Origin: Filosporella fistucella
Lineage: Eukaryota > Ascomycota > Leotiomycetes > Helotiales
Assembly (NCBI GenBank): GCA_030077755.1
Contig: JAQJZZ010000008.1
Location: forward strand, 3,038,001-3,102,000
Reading direction: 5' to 3'
Length of the DNA: 64,000 nt
How positions within the stretch are numbered: the stretch's first letter is position 1; each line of letters opens with the position of its first letter. Made by a program: the position numbers and the translations under genes. The notes under the pieces were generated by a model. That model was not told the DNA's origin, searched no databases, and saw only the letters and a list, made by a program, of their open reading frames with translations. Shown in pieces: positions 46,010 to 58,160 of this stretch.

Positions 46010-47209
46010 TGTGGTAGATCTGGCTAGGGTATTGATAAAATAGGTAGGAGATAATAAGATTGAAAGGGTGAATGGGGAAAGAGGTGTTGATGTATGTATA
46101 TTCGAGAAGCGGAATCTCGGTGTTGAGTTGGACGCCGGGAGATTTGGGAACGCCGAAATGAGGCTTAGAACGTAAATTTTGAATTCTTTCAAAAAAGAGA
46201 TTTACGAAGGTTCTAGCACTACAACTCAATTCAGTAAAGATCTAGCATCAATTGTTCATCGCCGTACTGTTCTGCAAAAGCTCATACATGGAACAAATCG
46301 GCCCTAGTTAATAAGAGGCGATCCATATTAGGAAGAAAGGATATTTGACAATTTGTATTTAGTTATGATCTCATCTATATTTATTCATCCCAGATAATAA
46401 CACTTTACAAGAAAGATTCGCATTTAGTCATATAGTATTCGAAACTTCCCTATATCTGACATCATTGGTACTTACCGAAAGTGGACAGGCCTCTACGAAA
46501 TCACGCTCTACCTCTTCCTTCACAAATGCATTTGGTTCCTCTATCGTTGTCTCTTCCTGTGTGTAAATATCAAGATGGAGACGGTTTTGGTAAGCGACGA
46601 GTACCCAGGACGTGTTCCAACTTGTAGGCATCGAAAGAACCGTGGATGGAACGGATTGTGTTCTTGCTTTCGGGGGTGTCTCTGAAAGAAGCGCGATACT
46701 CGCCCTCGAACTTCTCGTAGGTGGCTGGCTTGACTCTCTTTTTGCGTGGTGGTGACTCGGTTGTTCTTGAGTCCTGGGAAGAATTAGAAGCTGACAGATT
46801 TTGATGTTGAGATCAGATGAAAGATTCCCGTGCAGAATGTTGGTGATCATGGTTGGAGTATTGATGAGTCAGCCGATCATGTGATTCGGTCTTACCATAT
46901 TTTCACTGTATCTTCCGGCCGAAGGACATATCCTCATTGTTACTGTTGTTGGGTTATTCTGACTTGGTTATTTGTATCACCAGATTGAAGAGATGCATTC
47001 TCGTATCTTAGAAATTGGACTGCTTGTGTTGCCACGTGAGGTGCTTGTGGTGGGGTACGAGATCAGACAAGGCTGGCTTAATCGAGTTGCCTAACTTATA
47101 ATTCAACCTTTTGCGTCTCAATAATTCTAACTTATATCTTATACAGGCTTCAATATTGCCGCTTCTTGTACTCGCAAATTTCCACCTGTACCTATGAGTA
47201 TATCGCAAA
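46010..47209. other. Intergenic, 1.2 kb, with one possible coding fragment
   Basis: Promoter of the oxidoreductase on its left. The possible fragment at 46570-46812 is listed separately. The region just before 47210 lacks the HET-domain core expected upstream of the truncated HET gene. Confidence 0.4.
46570..46812 (-). other. Possible exon or gene fragment
   Basis: An 80-codon open stretch without an ATG that reads like real protein: PRKKRVKPATYEKFEGEYR and DTPESKNTIRSIHGSFDAYK, ending KPSPS. A start exon could not be placed with a good splice join, so it may be part of a broken gene. I do not recognise the family. Confidence 0.25.
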
Positions 47210-48310
47210 TTGACTTCACGGAATTTCAAATCCTCAGATGCACGAGATATGATATATGGGCTGTTAAGTCTTTGTCCTTCGTCCGATACAAGTCTCATTG
47301 GTCCAGACTATACCAAAACAGTAGAAGTTGTTTACACGCTCGCGACAGCTCACTTCGTCCACCAGGGAGCTAATATTACGTCGATTCAGAAAAACGGAGG
47401 CACAACAAGCCTCTATAACTTACCAACATGGGTCCCAGACTACTCGAACAACACATGCCCAAACCCCTTAAGACTTCCTAGTGGAAAATGTTGCTATTCA
47501 GCAGACGGGATCTGGTCCCAAGAGCAGATAGCAAACCACTTTCCATTTGTCGACGATCTTCATAAGCTTGTGCTAAATGGGGTACATCTTGACAAGATTG
47601 TGTTTGCCGATTCGGCTCCACAGCCCATGCAGAAAAGGGGCCGTGACCCCAGCATAGAAAGAAAACACGAGATAAGAATCTTAGAAACATTCAAATGCTG
47701 GGAAATTGCCCTTGTGTCCCTGCTCCTAAGATTACCCCTTCATCGCGTTGCTCTCAATTCGGAAACTAAGCCGACGAGCAAGATACATGATGGCTATACC
47801 ATCATGTACAATCAGCAATATGATTATAAGGAGGCTTTCTGGAGGACACTGATGGCAGACATCATTCTGGTGACTAACATGGACTCTCCTGACCGGTTCA
47901 GACTATCTTCTGTCACAACGCCGTCAGATCGGTTCGAGGAATGGTTCGACACATGGACTGGACCCAATACTCATCCCTTGCAATTTCCAAGAAGGCATGA
48001 GTGTGTAGATTCAAAAGTAAGAACGCCTATATAGGGTGCAATAAGACAAACGATTGAAAACAGATCGTCCGTTTGGACCAAAAATGGAAGAATAGGCCTT
48101 GCTCCTCCAACAACTCAGCTGGGAGATATAGTCGTTATTGTTGAGGGAAACAGTGTTCCATTGATCCTGCGTCGCATAGATGATTCGGAGAAATACAATG
48201 GCATAGAGCACTATGCGCTCATTGGAAAAGCGTATGTGCATGGGGTAATGGATGGAGAGGCGGTGCTTGAAGCAGACGAAGACGGTCGACGGCAATTCCA
48301 CATCATATAA
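47210..48310 (+). pseudogene. HET-domain gene truncated at its 5' end
   Basis: Holds the C-terminal half of a HET protein. The first part reads SSDARDMIYGLLSLCP and LPTWVPDYS, and the last part GRIGLAPPTTQLGDIVVIV and KAYVHGVMDGEAVLE, the classic HET C-terminus. A 63-base intron (48001-48063; GTGTGT..AACAG) joins the two in phase. No HET-domain core (ICINQ-type motifs) is found upstream, and a stop lies just before the open frame, with no plausible ATG. It is therefore a 5'-truncated fragment. The remaining frame is not otherwise broken. Confidence 0.7.
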
Positions 48311-49031
48311 TAGCAGATAGCAAAGGGCTCAGATAATCTCCAGAACTAAAACAACTTCAACACATCGCGGAGTGCGACAGCGGAGCACTTCAGCTTTTGC
48401 ACCGAAATCGAAAATAACCGTTCAAAGCAGCACGAGTGACTTTTCGATTGCTCAGGAGAATAAGGTGCAAGACACGAAGCTCTTTACAGTACAGAGGACT
48501 TCCTCTCTTTGGTAACATTAGCCCTTCGTAGTAATGCAGCTTGAAGTTAGATGTACTTAATATGTTGCTCAAGAATATTTGACTGACAGGAATTGTTTTC
48601 CGAAAAAGGAAATTCCGCACGTGAGAAAAACTCAATTCTCTTGGCCAATTGGAGCTCCCAGATGACGTGCCATCTTTAAGACATCCACGAGGCTGACGAA
48701 CGTCGAATCTTTTCTCCTTTCACACTTTAAGTATTCCACAGACGTCAGCAGTGAACGATGTAATAAAGAGTCTCAGGTTTGAAGCAATGATTTAGAGAGA
48801 CTTTTGTTATCATGTTTCCATAATTATTATGACGGATGCAAACCACGCCGGCAATCGTCCTAGCGCAAGCTCTCCACATCCAACTTTGCCATCGGGAAAC
48901 CAAGATCGCGTTTTATTCCACACCTTGAAAACGGTCTATACGTGGTCGCAGACGTTCAATTAATCAGATAAGACTCACAGAGTGCTATCTAGCAGATTGT
49001 AGCATCGAAACCCGCGCTTCAATCGTTCGAA
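48311..49031. other. Intergenic, 721 bases
   Basis: No gene recognised. The right part is the promoter of the CorA gene. Confidence 0.4.
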
Positions 49032-51759
49032 ATGTCTGCCCCTCCTCCACCTCGAGTTACTGCTCCTTCGGACTCCAGCCAAGGTCCTCCTCAAAGACCT
49101 GATCCGACTGCGATTCAAAATCCGCAAGGAACTGCAAGTAATTCGACCTCGACACTACGACCGGATGTTGTTCCACATGCGCCATTGAAGAAGAAGAGAA
49201 ATCATCGTGGCGGGAAGAAAAAGCGCGCTCGGAAGCAATCATTTGCTGCTTCAACGGAAGATGGGTCAGGAATGCCTGAGTCACATCGTGAGACCGGTGC
49301 TCAGAGCGCGGCGAGAGACAGTTTCTATAGACTGCAAGGCAGGAACTTGAGTAATACTAGTATTGAGAGCGAGGCTCTGCTGGATCATAGGTAAATTGCA
49401 GATGACTGGGTATTACGACAGTGCTAAAGAAATTGCAGAGACCAGCAGAGTATGCGACCTCGAAGATCTTCCGTAATGGGTGCAAATGCATTTGGCGGTT
49501 CATTATACGACAACCCCTCCTCCTATAGACCGCAATACCAGAACCCATTCTTATCGACTGATAGCGTCGGTCGCAGACCAAAGACAGCACGGAAGGGAAG
49601 CGATGACGAGGAGGACGAATTGGCAGATGAGAGGTCTCCGTTAATATCTTCCTCCTCTCGTTCAAAGAGCTCACAGGCAGCGCTTCAAAATTATGGCGCC
49701 CGGGCCGACTCAAAATCTATGCATTCGCGTGGCCGGAGATCTTCAAGCAAGTCTTCTTCCAGGAGCAAGAGACGCACGATATTCGATAAGACAGGGCCAT
49801 CATTTCCTGCGCAGAATGAGGAATATAATGTTAATTACCCGCCATCCATGCCAGGCAGTCCAGATCTCAGTGCTGCAAATCGGGATATGAGTTTTGGAGA
49901 TATGATGGCCAGGGACGAGTTTGCGCCTTCGCGAGCGTCACCTCGTCTGCACGATAGTATTAGTGAAGAGGCCGTCGATGATATCTCCATGATGGGGTCT
50001 CCGCGGAAGGAGTCGAAATTCGAACGCAGACACACAATTGCTCTGGAAGCAGAAGAGGATGTTTGTTTCCCAGTCGAAGGACTTTCTGAGATGGCAGATG
50101 AAGAAATGGCTCAGCGTGAAGGAGCAGCATTCAGGAGAAATGGCCCAAGAAGAAGAAGAGGCAAATGGCCTGATTTGGCGATGCTTGATGAGTGGAGCCG
50201 GTTTGAGAAGGAGGGCAGAAGTGAAGAACGGAGGGCAAAGAAAATCACAGAGCCTCAATTAATTGGAGGGCGATTAAGACCAATCCATAAAGGGTGGCAT
50301 CGAGCGGAGGATGACGCGCCGTATCGATTTACTTACTTTAACGAAGAATTTCAGAGCACGATCCATAGCCAGACTATCTCGGAATTGGTTCAACCAGGAG
50401 GCAGCTTCAGGGAACTTTTCGTACCAGATCCACCGGAGTTGAGTGACAGTTCAGAATCTGATACTGATGAAGACGATCGAGAAGCCGGGGAGTCGTTCCT
50501 TCGTCATGTTCAAGGCACGAATGGGGATTCGAGAGTTCCGACCCGTCAAGGATCACTTATGGAAAGAACGGACTCGAAAGCTGGTGGATCGTCTGGAGGA
50601 CCAGAAGTCAAGGACTCCAAGGTATCTTCAGGTGACGGAACGCCGAATGGCGTGAAATCCCCACCGCCTGCCCAACCAGAAAAGCCAAAGCGTTATGGAG
50701 AACGCCCAACCTGGTGGCTTGATGTTCTGTCTCCAACTGATGCCGAGATGAAAGTTTTGTCGAAGACATTTGGAATCCATCCTTTGACTGCCGAAGATAT
50801 CATGATGCAGGAAGCTCGTGAAAAGGTCGAGCTCTTCCGGAATTATTATTTCGTCAATTATCGATCTTTCGAGCAAGACATGAATAATGAGGACTTCCTA
50901 GAACCGGTTAATATGTATGTTGTCGTTTTTAGAGAAGGCGTGATCAGTTTTCACTTCTCATTGACACCACATCCCGCCAATGTTCGTCGCCGAATTCGCC
51001 AATTGAAGGACTATCTCATACTCTCGTCGGATTGGATCTCTTATGCCATCATTGATGACATTACCGATGTTTTTGCGCCTCTGATCCAGAGCATCGAGGA
51101 CGAGGTTGATGACATTGACGATGCAATTCTGAAACTCCACTCTCCGTCTACAGACGAGAAATCCAATGGCAACAACGAAAAACAATCTGAAGCAGGGGAC
51201 GGCACATCTGGAGAAAGTGGTGGTGACATGTTACGCAGAGTTGGTGATTGTCGAAAGAAAGTTATGGGCTTGTACCGACTTCTAGGTAACAAGGCAGACG
51301 TCATCAAGGGCTTTGCCAAACGATGTAATGAGCACTGGGAGGTTGCACCAAGGAGTGAAATTGGATTGTATTTGGGTGACATTCAAGATCATATCGTTAC
51401 TATGACTGGAAACTTGTCACACTACGAGAAGTACGTGCCCTACTCAACATATATTTGGTGAATTACTGACTGACTGAATTAGGATCCTCGCCCGCTCTCA
51501 CGCCAACTACCTCGCTCAGATCAACATCCGAATGAACGAGCGCCAAGAACAAACTGCTGACGTCCTCGGAAAACTCACTGTCTTAGGCACGATTGTATTG
51601 CCGATGAACATCATTACCGGTCTCTGGGGCATGAACGTCTGGGTCCCAGGGCAAGAATACGAAGGCGATCTGACTTGGTTCTGGTGTTTGACAGCTGGGT
51701 TACTAGTCTTTGGATTGAGTTGTTTCTTCATTGCGAAATTGCTATATCGGATTGTTTAG
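49032..51759 (+). CDS. CorA-type magnesium transporter (Alr1/Mnr2 family)
   Basis: Mg2+ channel of the plasma or vacuolar membrane. Exons 49032-49390, 49439-51430 and 51483-51759 give 875 residues. The first 400 residues are a basic, Ser-rich, disordered cytoplasmic tail (LKKKRNHRGGKKKRARK) typical of the fungal Alr/Mnr2 branch. The CorA domain starts about residue 420 (RPTWWLDVLSPTDAEMKVL; FGIHPLTAEDIMM). Near the C-terminus are the two membrane helices with the signature GLWGMNV (Gly-Met-Asn) after helix 1. An acidic interhelical loop (GQEYEGD) follows. Introns are 48 and 52 bases, both phase 2. The protein looks complete. Confidence 0.95.
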
Positions 51760-53511
51760 ATGCGTAGATTGATATCAGATCGTCGAACGACAGGCAAATT
51801 AGAGGGACTTGGGGGATGCGGTGAGCAACTGTATATTTGGATTGAGATTGGGATTTGGTAGATGGAATCGGAAGGTACGGTTGTATATAAGCGGACATAT
51901 AGATTGTTCACGGGACACGGTACGTGACATGGGTTTGGAAATGTCTGCGTAGTGGTGGTGGTACATAGTAATAACACGTTGATTTAGACCTTGCTTGACT
52001 ATCTTCGAATTTGGTAACAAGTACAGATCCATCATTTATCATCCTGACTTCAAGTCTTTAAGAAGTAGTATTCCAGATACAATACGGAGAATTGATCATT
52101 TTGCGGTCTAACAATCTTAAGGTAATACTCTATCATAGGATTAGAATACTTTATGACTTATCAACATAGATATACAATCTTATAATCACTCACTATTTAC
52201 CGGCATATCTCTTGGCATCTATGATCCGAAGACTACGCGTTGTTTCCCGGAATATCCGCCAGGATCCATGTTCCATAGCTAAGACGGCCCCGTATGTTTC
52301 ATAACCGCCCCGTTCCAATCAATGCGCCCGTATTACGACTCACATCAGCAAAGATCGATGGCCTTTATGATGGAGAGTATTTAAACAGAGGGACTATGAT
52401 GCAGATTCCGCACATAGGCTACGCAATAAGATGGCAGTGCGGAAGAGAGGCGACACAAATTCGCAACCAGAGAAGCTTGCACAAGATCTAATGGGAAATT
52501 CCCACTGGCATAGAACGGATGGGGTAGTAAGTAGCCTCGAAGATGGATGTCCAGCGGACACGAATAAACGCGCAGTAAAAATCTAATCAGCTATAGAAAG
52601 AGTGATTTATAAATAACCTCACAATCGAGTATTCACCGCCGTAAAGAACAACCACGAGAAATCAGCTGCAAGTCTATCCTAGGAAATCACCCTTAAAATT
52701 CAAGCGGATGATATCTGCAGCCAGGAACCTTCTAGCATTATCTGCACTTATTCGGCGATCCTCCGCATTCGCAACTACGTGTCTCTGTATTCTGCATGAA
52801 TATCTTCGTCTGCAATTGCAGAGTGTCCGTCGTTGACGTTGATACCCCGCTCCTTCAAAACCCGTATCACTCCCATCTACTTCCGTTTCTCGATTTCAAA
52901 GCATCTGCTATATCCTTTACGCACTACGATTCCAAAATGACGAAGGAACTGAGTCGCCGATATCTTAGCGTGATAAATAGCTCGAAGTTGATGATTACTA
53001 TTAAACATTTTTCGGGATATATTTTTTATAAGAGAACTTTCAATCCCGCGTCAATCCCCGCGGCACTCCATCAATCGCCGTAATCAAAAAAGCACAATTC
53101 AATTTTCATTCTCCTTACCCTACTACTGCTGAATACCAATTCTTAACCCAAGACCTCTATCTCCGCTAGATCCCCTGAGTTTCCTGTGAAGTTCGGGTGG
53201 AAATCACATGTCAATCAACCGACACACAACTCCTCGTCCCAAAACTGACATTCGCTTCGCTTTCACCCCTTGGAAAGATGGTCAGTTCAGGTTGGGAAAT
53301 TTCTTATTGGTAGCAAAATTCGATGATGATATCTGGAAGACCGGAAGATGGACGGATGAAGGGCAGTTTTGTTGGTGTTGTTTCCATGATAAATAGCAGT
53401 GTTTTCCCCCTTCTCAGTGCCTCAATCTTTTATTTCCAACATCAAAGTTTCTGACTTCTATCCCTCTAGATCATAGTTGGCTATCCAAAAAGATCTCGTT
53501 ATCTACTCAAA
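51760..53511. other. Intergenic, 1.75 kb, no gene recognised
   Basis: AT-rich around 52,050-52,200. A 62-codon frame at 53208-53396 has an ATG but no recognisable features. The region just upstream of 53512 is pyrimidine-rich and probably the promoter of the HD-domain gene. Confidence 0.4.
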
Positions 53512-54231
53512 ATGTCCTCATCCACCCTCCAAACCCAAGTCTTAGGCGGTATAACCGTCCCCTCCACCCCCGCCATAACAGCCTCCATAGCCTACGCCCG
53601 CGCCCACTCCGACGACCTAACCTACAACCACATAATGCGCACCTTCCTCTTCGGCTTCTGCATCGCGTCCAAGACTCCTTCTCTTCAGTCCCGAGATCAG
53701 GAAGTCCATGCCGTGAGCGCTATTATGCATGATCTCGGCTGGGACAATACCGGCGAACTTATCTCCTCGGACAGGAGATTTGAGGTCGATGGCGCGGAAG
53801 CTGCTCGGAATTTCCTCAGGAAGCTTGAAAAAGAGGGAGGAGAAAAGGACGGGGAAGAGTGGGACCAGAGACGTTTGCAGTTGGTCTGGGATGCGATTGC
53901 GTTGCATACTTCGTTCACTATTGTCAAGTATAAGGAGCCAGAGGTGGTGGCTACATGGATGGGTATTCTAGCTGACTTTACTGGCCCGGATCAAGTTCCT
54001 GGAGGTGCGTTGAGTTGGAAAGAGTATGAGGGGATTGTGGCTGCGTATCCGAGATTGAAGTTAGTTTCTGGGATGAGGGAGATCTTTTGTGGATTTTGTA
54101 GGACGAAACCGGATACGACGTATGATAATATGGTGGGTACGTTTGGAGAAAAGTATGTGGAGGGATATCAGTTGAGGGGTAATATGGCGGTGGATCTGTT
54201 TGAGAAGTGTCCTCTGCCAGACTCCTTTTGA
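53512..54231 (+). CDS. HD-domain protein, cyanamide hydratase-like
   Basis: Single exon, 239 residues. The HD metal-binding fold is shown by YNHIMRTFLFG (first His), AVSAIMHDLGW (the His-Asp pair) and AIALHTSF (a later His), the arrangement of fungal cyanamide hydratase-like proteins, which belong to the HD superfamily. Many members have no proven activity on cyanamide, so the substrate is open. It has no signal peptide, so it is probably cytosolic. The first 150 bases are rich in CC and AC codons and the remainder in GG and AG codons, a strong internal shift in base use. Confidence 0.85.
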   Translation: MSSSTLQTQVLGGITVPSTPAITASIAYARAHSDDLTYNHIMRTFLFGFCIASKTPSLQSRDQEVHAVSAIMHDLGWDNTGELISSDRRFEVDGAEAARNFLRKLEKEGGEKDGEEWDQRRLQLVWDAIALHTSFTIVKYKEPEVVATWMGILADFTGPDQVPGGALSWKEYEGIVAAYPRLKLVSGMREIFCGFCRTKPDTTYDNMVGTFGEKYVEGYQLRGNMAVDLFEKCPLPDSF

Positions 54232-54310
54232 GCCGGTGGTTGATAGCTAGTCTTTCATGTGGGAAGGATCGCATTTGGTTCTAAGTAGTGACTCATTCTT
54301 CCTTTTCTTC
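54232..54310. other. Convergent 3' ends, 79 bases
   Basis: Very short spacer between the HD-domain gene and the Zn2Cys6 gene; their 3' untranslated regions must overlap. Confidence 0.35.
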
Positions 54311-55886
54311 TCATGTGAGTTTAAAGCTGGAAATGTTATTATTTTTGGTTTGAGAATCTCGATATTGTTTCATAGTCCATGTTGGGAAGATTGTTCGACA
54401 GAAGCCTTCTGTTACGCCGGAGGACCGTTCCGCGGTATACTTGAAGACAGGAAGTGAAAATGCTTCATCCATATGATTGAATATTTGAGAGGATCGTGAT
54501 GGTAATTTTGCATTCCATTCCTGCCTATTGGTTTCGGTATCCGTTAATATGCTTAGAATTGTGCTGATAAGGAGCTGGAGTGACCAGCATTCCACTTGCA
54601 GCAAAGCGAAGTCGGCACTTGGGAACTTCGGTACTGGCAAGGAACAAATGCATGAGAATTGAGATAGCGACTTGCAATCACATATGAAACAATTCTGGAG
54701 GTTCATCTCTTTAAGCCATGCGGACTTCCACAGACCGAGTTCTACCTCGATCTGTAGAGCCTTATCAATCTCGGTGGCAGGTAGCTCCAATGGATGTGAA
54801 GTGGGCTCATTGCCTTCAGATTCGGCGAGAATCTTGCTGAATTCGAGGACGAGATCATAAAGCTTATCTCGCCAAGTTTTGGATTTGACTTCCCAAGGAA
54901 CTGTCATCCATTCTTTTGCTAGAAGAAACGTCTTCTGACGTCTTGTCAAGGCGAAGAACACCTGTGTCATAGTGTCAGCAAGAGGTCGATTTAAAATTAT
55001 TTAGCATACACCCATCTCTCGAATCTTCTTGAACACAAGATGATAACCATCGAGCGAGAAGAATGTAGGTCCGCTTTGTTGCATCAAAGCCAGAGCTCCA
55101 TCGAAGTGACCGGACTTACCCCACCCAAAATGCGCAATATCGTTGGGCTGCATTAGGGAAGCTTCGACCAATGCATAAACTGTTGAAGTGACGGCTAGCA
55201 TAGCAGTTACGCTCGCATTGCGTTCATGCTGTATCACACGTCTGAACAAGTTGATACTATTATTATACGCTGTCAGGCCGAGAACACGAAGGTCGCTTCC
55301 AGGTTTATTGAGTGCTAGACGTTGAGCGCTGAGGGCGACGAGAGAGAGGTCAAGAGCTCTGTTGCGGAGAGCAAGGGCTGAGCATCCGGGAGGCCAATAA
55401 TCTTTGGTCTGACAGTATCCAAGTAGAAACGTTCTCCAAAGCGTTTCTACATGGTGGGAGAAATCGGCTTGCAGGGAAACGACCGATACCCCGCTCAAGT
55501 AATGCTCATTATTATGAGAAGATTTCTTGATTCGACTAACAATAACTTCGATATGAGGTTGATCAGATCTCACGATTGATGATTTCTTGGACTCGGCAAG
55601 CGCCTCGCAAAGGAGTCTCTTCTTGTTGGGGCGAGAGACATTTGTAACGTCCAGATTAACAAATGTCCGAATCACGTTTGCGCCATATCCTTCACATTGG
55701 CGCTGTGCTTCATTGCACATGAGACATTTCGGAAGAGATCTATCACACTAAACATCATTCCAAAGATTAGAGAAGCACAAGACTACCAAACGAGCCTGGT
55801 AAGATACTTACCCATCGCTTTCTTCGCAAGCACGTAAGACACGCGCGTTTCGCTTTTGCCTTTTCTGCTTTGATATTGGTTGACAT
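54311..55886 (-). CDS. Zn2Cys6 fungal transcription factor
   Basis: DNA-binding regulator of 487 residues. Exons 55886-55812, 55747-55010 and 54961-54311. The cluster fits C-X2-C-X6-C-X6-C-X2-C-X6-C exactly: ACLTCLRRKRW on exon 1, then CDRSLPKCLMC and a sixth Cys six residues on. Intron 1 (GTAAGT..TTTAG, 64 bases) splits the cluster between its second and third Cys. The rest is a helical region of the usual fungal type (DFSHHVETLWRTFLLGY; ALSAQRL; LFRRVIQHERNA). The second intron uses GTATGC with CACAG in phase 0. It is divergent from the MFS gene at 56658, which it may control. Confidence 0.87.
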
Positions 55887-56657
55887 TGGAAGTGTTTCAT
55901 TGGAAATCGTTGGGGTCCATTTGTCTTCACGAGATTATACAAAACCTTGAAAAGGGAGCAATATATTTCGCATATTCCGGGCCGATGGATCGGGAGTAAG
56001 ATGGTGTGGGGAGACGCATGTCGTGGTATCACAGCTGCGCTAAGCCAGTTTGGGCATTCGCTTCGCCCCTTTTCATGTCAACCTCAACTTAAAAATGTAA
56101 CAATTCATGCCTGAGGCAAACTACTACATAAGCAGAATATGGAACTTGATGTCGTCATGTTTCACTGAATGTACAAGTTGATAAACCCCATAACTGAAAC
56201 TGAGATGTTTGATATTCTATCAACCGAAGGTATGGAAAAAATATTTGGCCGCCTTGTGCCGTCCTGGAAGGACATGCGGACCGATCAGCCGCCCGAAGCC
56301 GAAGTTTTCCCGAACGAGGGGTAATCCGGGGTAGCGAGCAGCCTTGAGCTGAAGCTTGTTCTTCTGCTCTTGTAAAAATATCTATATCGCTATAGAGCCT
56401 TCACCACCGTTGAATTATCACGCTCCTGTGCTTTCAACTAGAATTACTAATACATGTGAAAGATTAGTGTGAGACATAGCTCGAGATATTTTTATATCTC
56501 TCTATCTTTGTTATGAACAGTGTGCTAATGCTATACAGAATCTTTAATTGAAGTCACATTGTGATGTACCCAGATATTCAAAGGGTTACATGACCTAAGA
56601 CTTGAAGATCCCAGGGTGAGTCAATCTAGCAGTTTACAACTAGTTTCTTCTCTCAGC
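55887..56657. promoter_or_regulatory. Divergent promoter with CGG/CCG cluster
   Basis: 771 bases between the Zn2Cys6 regulator and the MFS transporter. About 56,248-56,335 holds many CGG/CCG triplets, including CGG at 56277-56279 and CCG at 56289-56291, an everted or inverted pair with nine bases between. Zn2Cys6 proteins commonly bind such triplet pairs, so this is a candidate operator. Confidence 0.5.
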
Positions 56658-58160
56658 ATGTCTACAACCATTTTGGAGCCGGCATCGACAGATATCACTG
56701 TCCTCTCCTCAACAACCTCCATCGAACTCCGCTCTCGTAATCCAGAGGCTCCACCAGCACCACCAATTTCTACTTCCACGACTCTAGAGTCACCACACTT
56801 CAAAATAAAGCTCACCTCGTCAATCCTCTCCTTCTTCGTGGCCGGAATAAATGATGGCTCCCTCGGCGCTCTCCTCCCTTACATCCTCACAACATACCAT
56901 ATCTCACCCTCTTCCATCTCTCTCCTTTATCTCTCTACTTTCCTAGGCTGGTTCCTCTGCGCACTCACAAATCCCTATCTCACGATCCACTATCCGCTCG
57001 GCACACTTTTACTCGTCGGCGCTGTTCTGCAGCTCATTCCGCACTTTCTCCGTTTCTGGGAGCCTCCTTTTGCACTCTATGTTATCACTTTTGGGCTCAG
57101 TGGTTTGGGCCAGGCGTATCAGGATAGTCATGCGAATACTTATGTAGCTTCAGTTCAAGGAGGGGCACAAGGGAAGGCGCATCGGTGGCTGGGTGCTATA
57201 CATGCGATGTATGGATTAGGATTGTTGGTCAGTCCGTTTGTGGCTACGTCTGTAGCAACAAATACGGAGGGGAGTAAGTGGATGCTGTTTTATTGGTTTC
57301 CGCTTGGACTGAGTATCCTGAATCTGGTGGCTGTATTGGCTGCTTTTAGAGAGAGTATCGGGCTGAAAGGGGCCGAGAGCGAAAATGACGGCGACGAGAG
57401 AGAAGGAAGGAAGAAGGATGTGATGGAGGAGGTTAGGTGGATGGCGAAGAGCAAGGACTTGTGGATCTTCTGCCTATTTTTCTTCTTCCACTTGGGAGTC
57501 TGTATGACCTCTGCTGGTGAGTCGACAAATAATACTTCGAACTGTTGACATAATTAACAACTCTTTTAGGATGGATTGTAGAGTTTCTCGTTCAAGTCCG
57601 GGGAGGAGAGCTCTCTAAGGTCGGATACGTTCCATCCGGAGCATACGGAGGTGTCTTTCTCGGGAGAATTTTGCTTGCCGAGCCGACGCATCGATATGGG
57701 GAGAGGAAAATGTTGATGCTTTACTCATTTATCTGTTTCGCACTACAAATGGTCTTTTGGCTAGTCCCAAATTTGATCTCAAGCATAATGATGTTCAGTA
57801 TCATGGGGTTTTTCCTTGGTCCATTCTGGGCAGCTGTATGTACCACTCCTCAGTTACGGAAAAGAGGGACACGCTTACACATACTAGGGAGTCTCAGTTG
57901 CATCAAGCATTTTCCCGAAACATCGACAGGCTTCTTCTCTGGGTAAGCTGGCCTTTCATCTTTAAGCAGGAGCAAAAGTAACGTGATTAGGCATGATCTT
58001 TGTGGTTGCTCAAGCCGGCGGTGCTGTGTTCCCCTCGCTCATTGGTCTTATCGCATCGAAGGCAGGAGTTAAGGTCCTACCTCCAATAGTAGCCGGCTTG
58101 GTTGTAGCGATGACTGTGACTTGGGCTTTTGTACCGAAGGCACTCACTCATCGGGAGTAG
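56658..58160 (+). CDS. MFS transporter, BSC6/fucose-permease-like family
   Basis: 449 residues from four exons: 56658-57516, 57570-57835, 57888-57942 and 57991-58160. Start at MSTTILEP; the open frame reaches further upstream without an ATG. A 60-residue Ser/Thr/Pro tail precedes 12 helices. Family marks are VAGINDGSLGALLPYI in helix 1, GLG-QAYQDSHANTYVAS (GLGQAYQDSHANTYVAS), HRWLGAIHAMYGLGLLVSPF and GVSVASSIFPKH. Introns carry GTGAGT, GTATGT and GTAAGC donors and TAG acceptors, and phases agree. The central loop is acidic and Lys-rich. Substrate unknown; its divergent Zn2Cys6 neighbour may regulate it. Confidence 0.85.

Noticed and set aside
53208..53396. 62-codon frame with ATG upstream of the HD-domain gene
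   Set aside because: Too short and featureless to support as a gene; could equally be leader or chance sequence.
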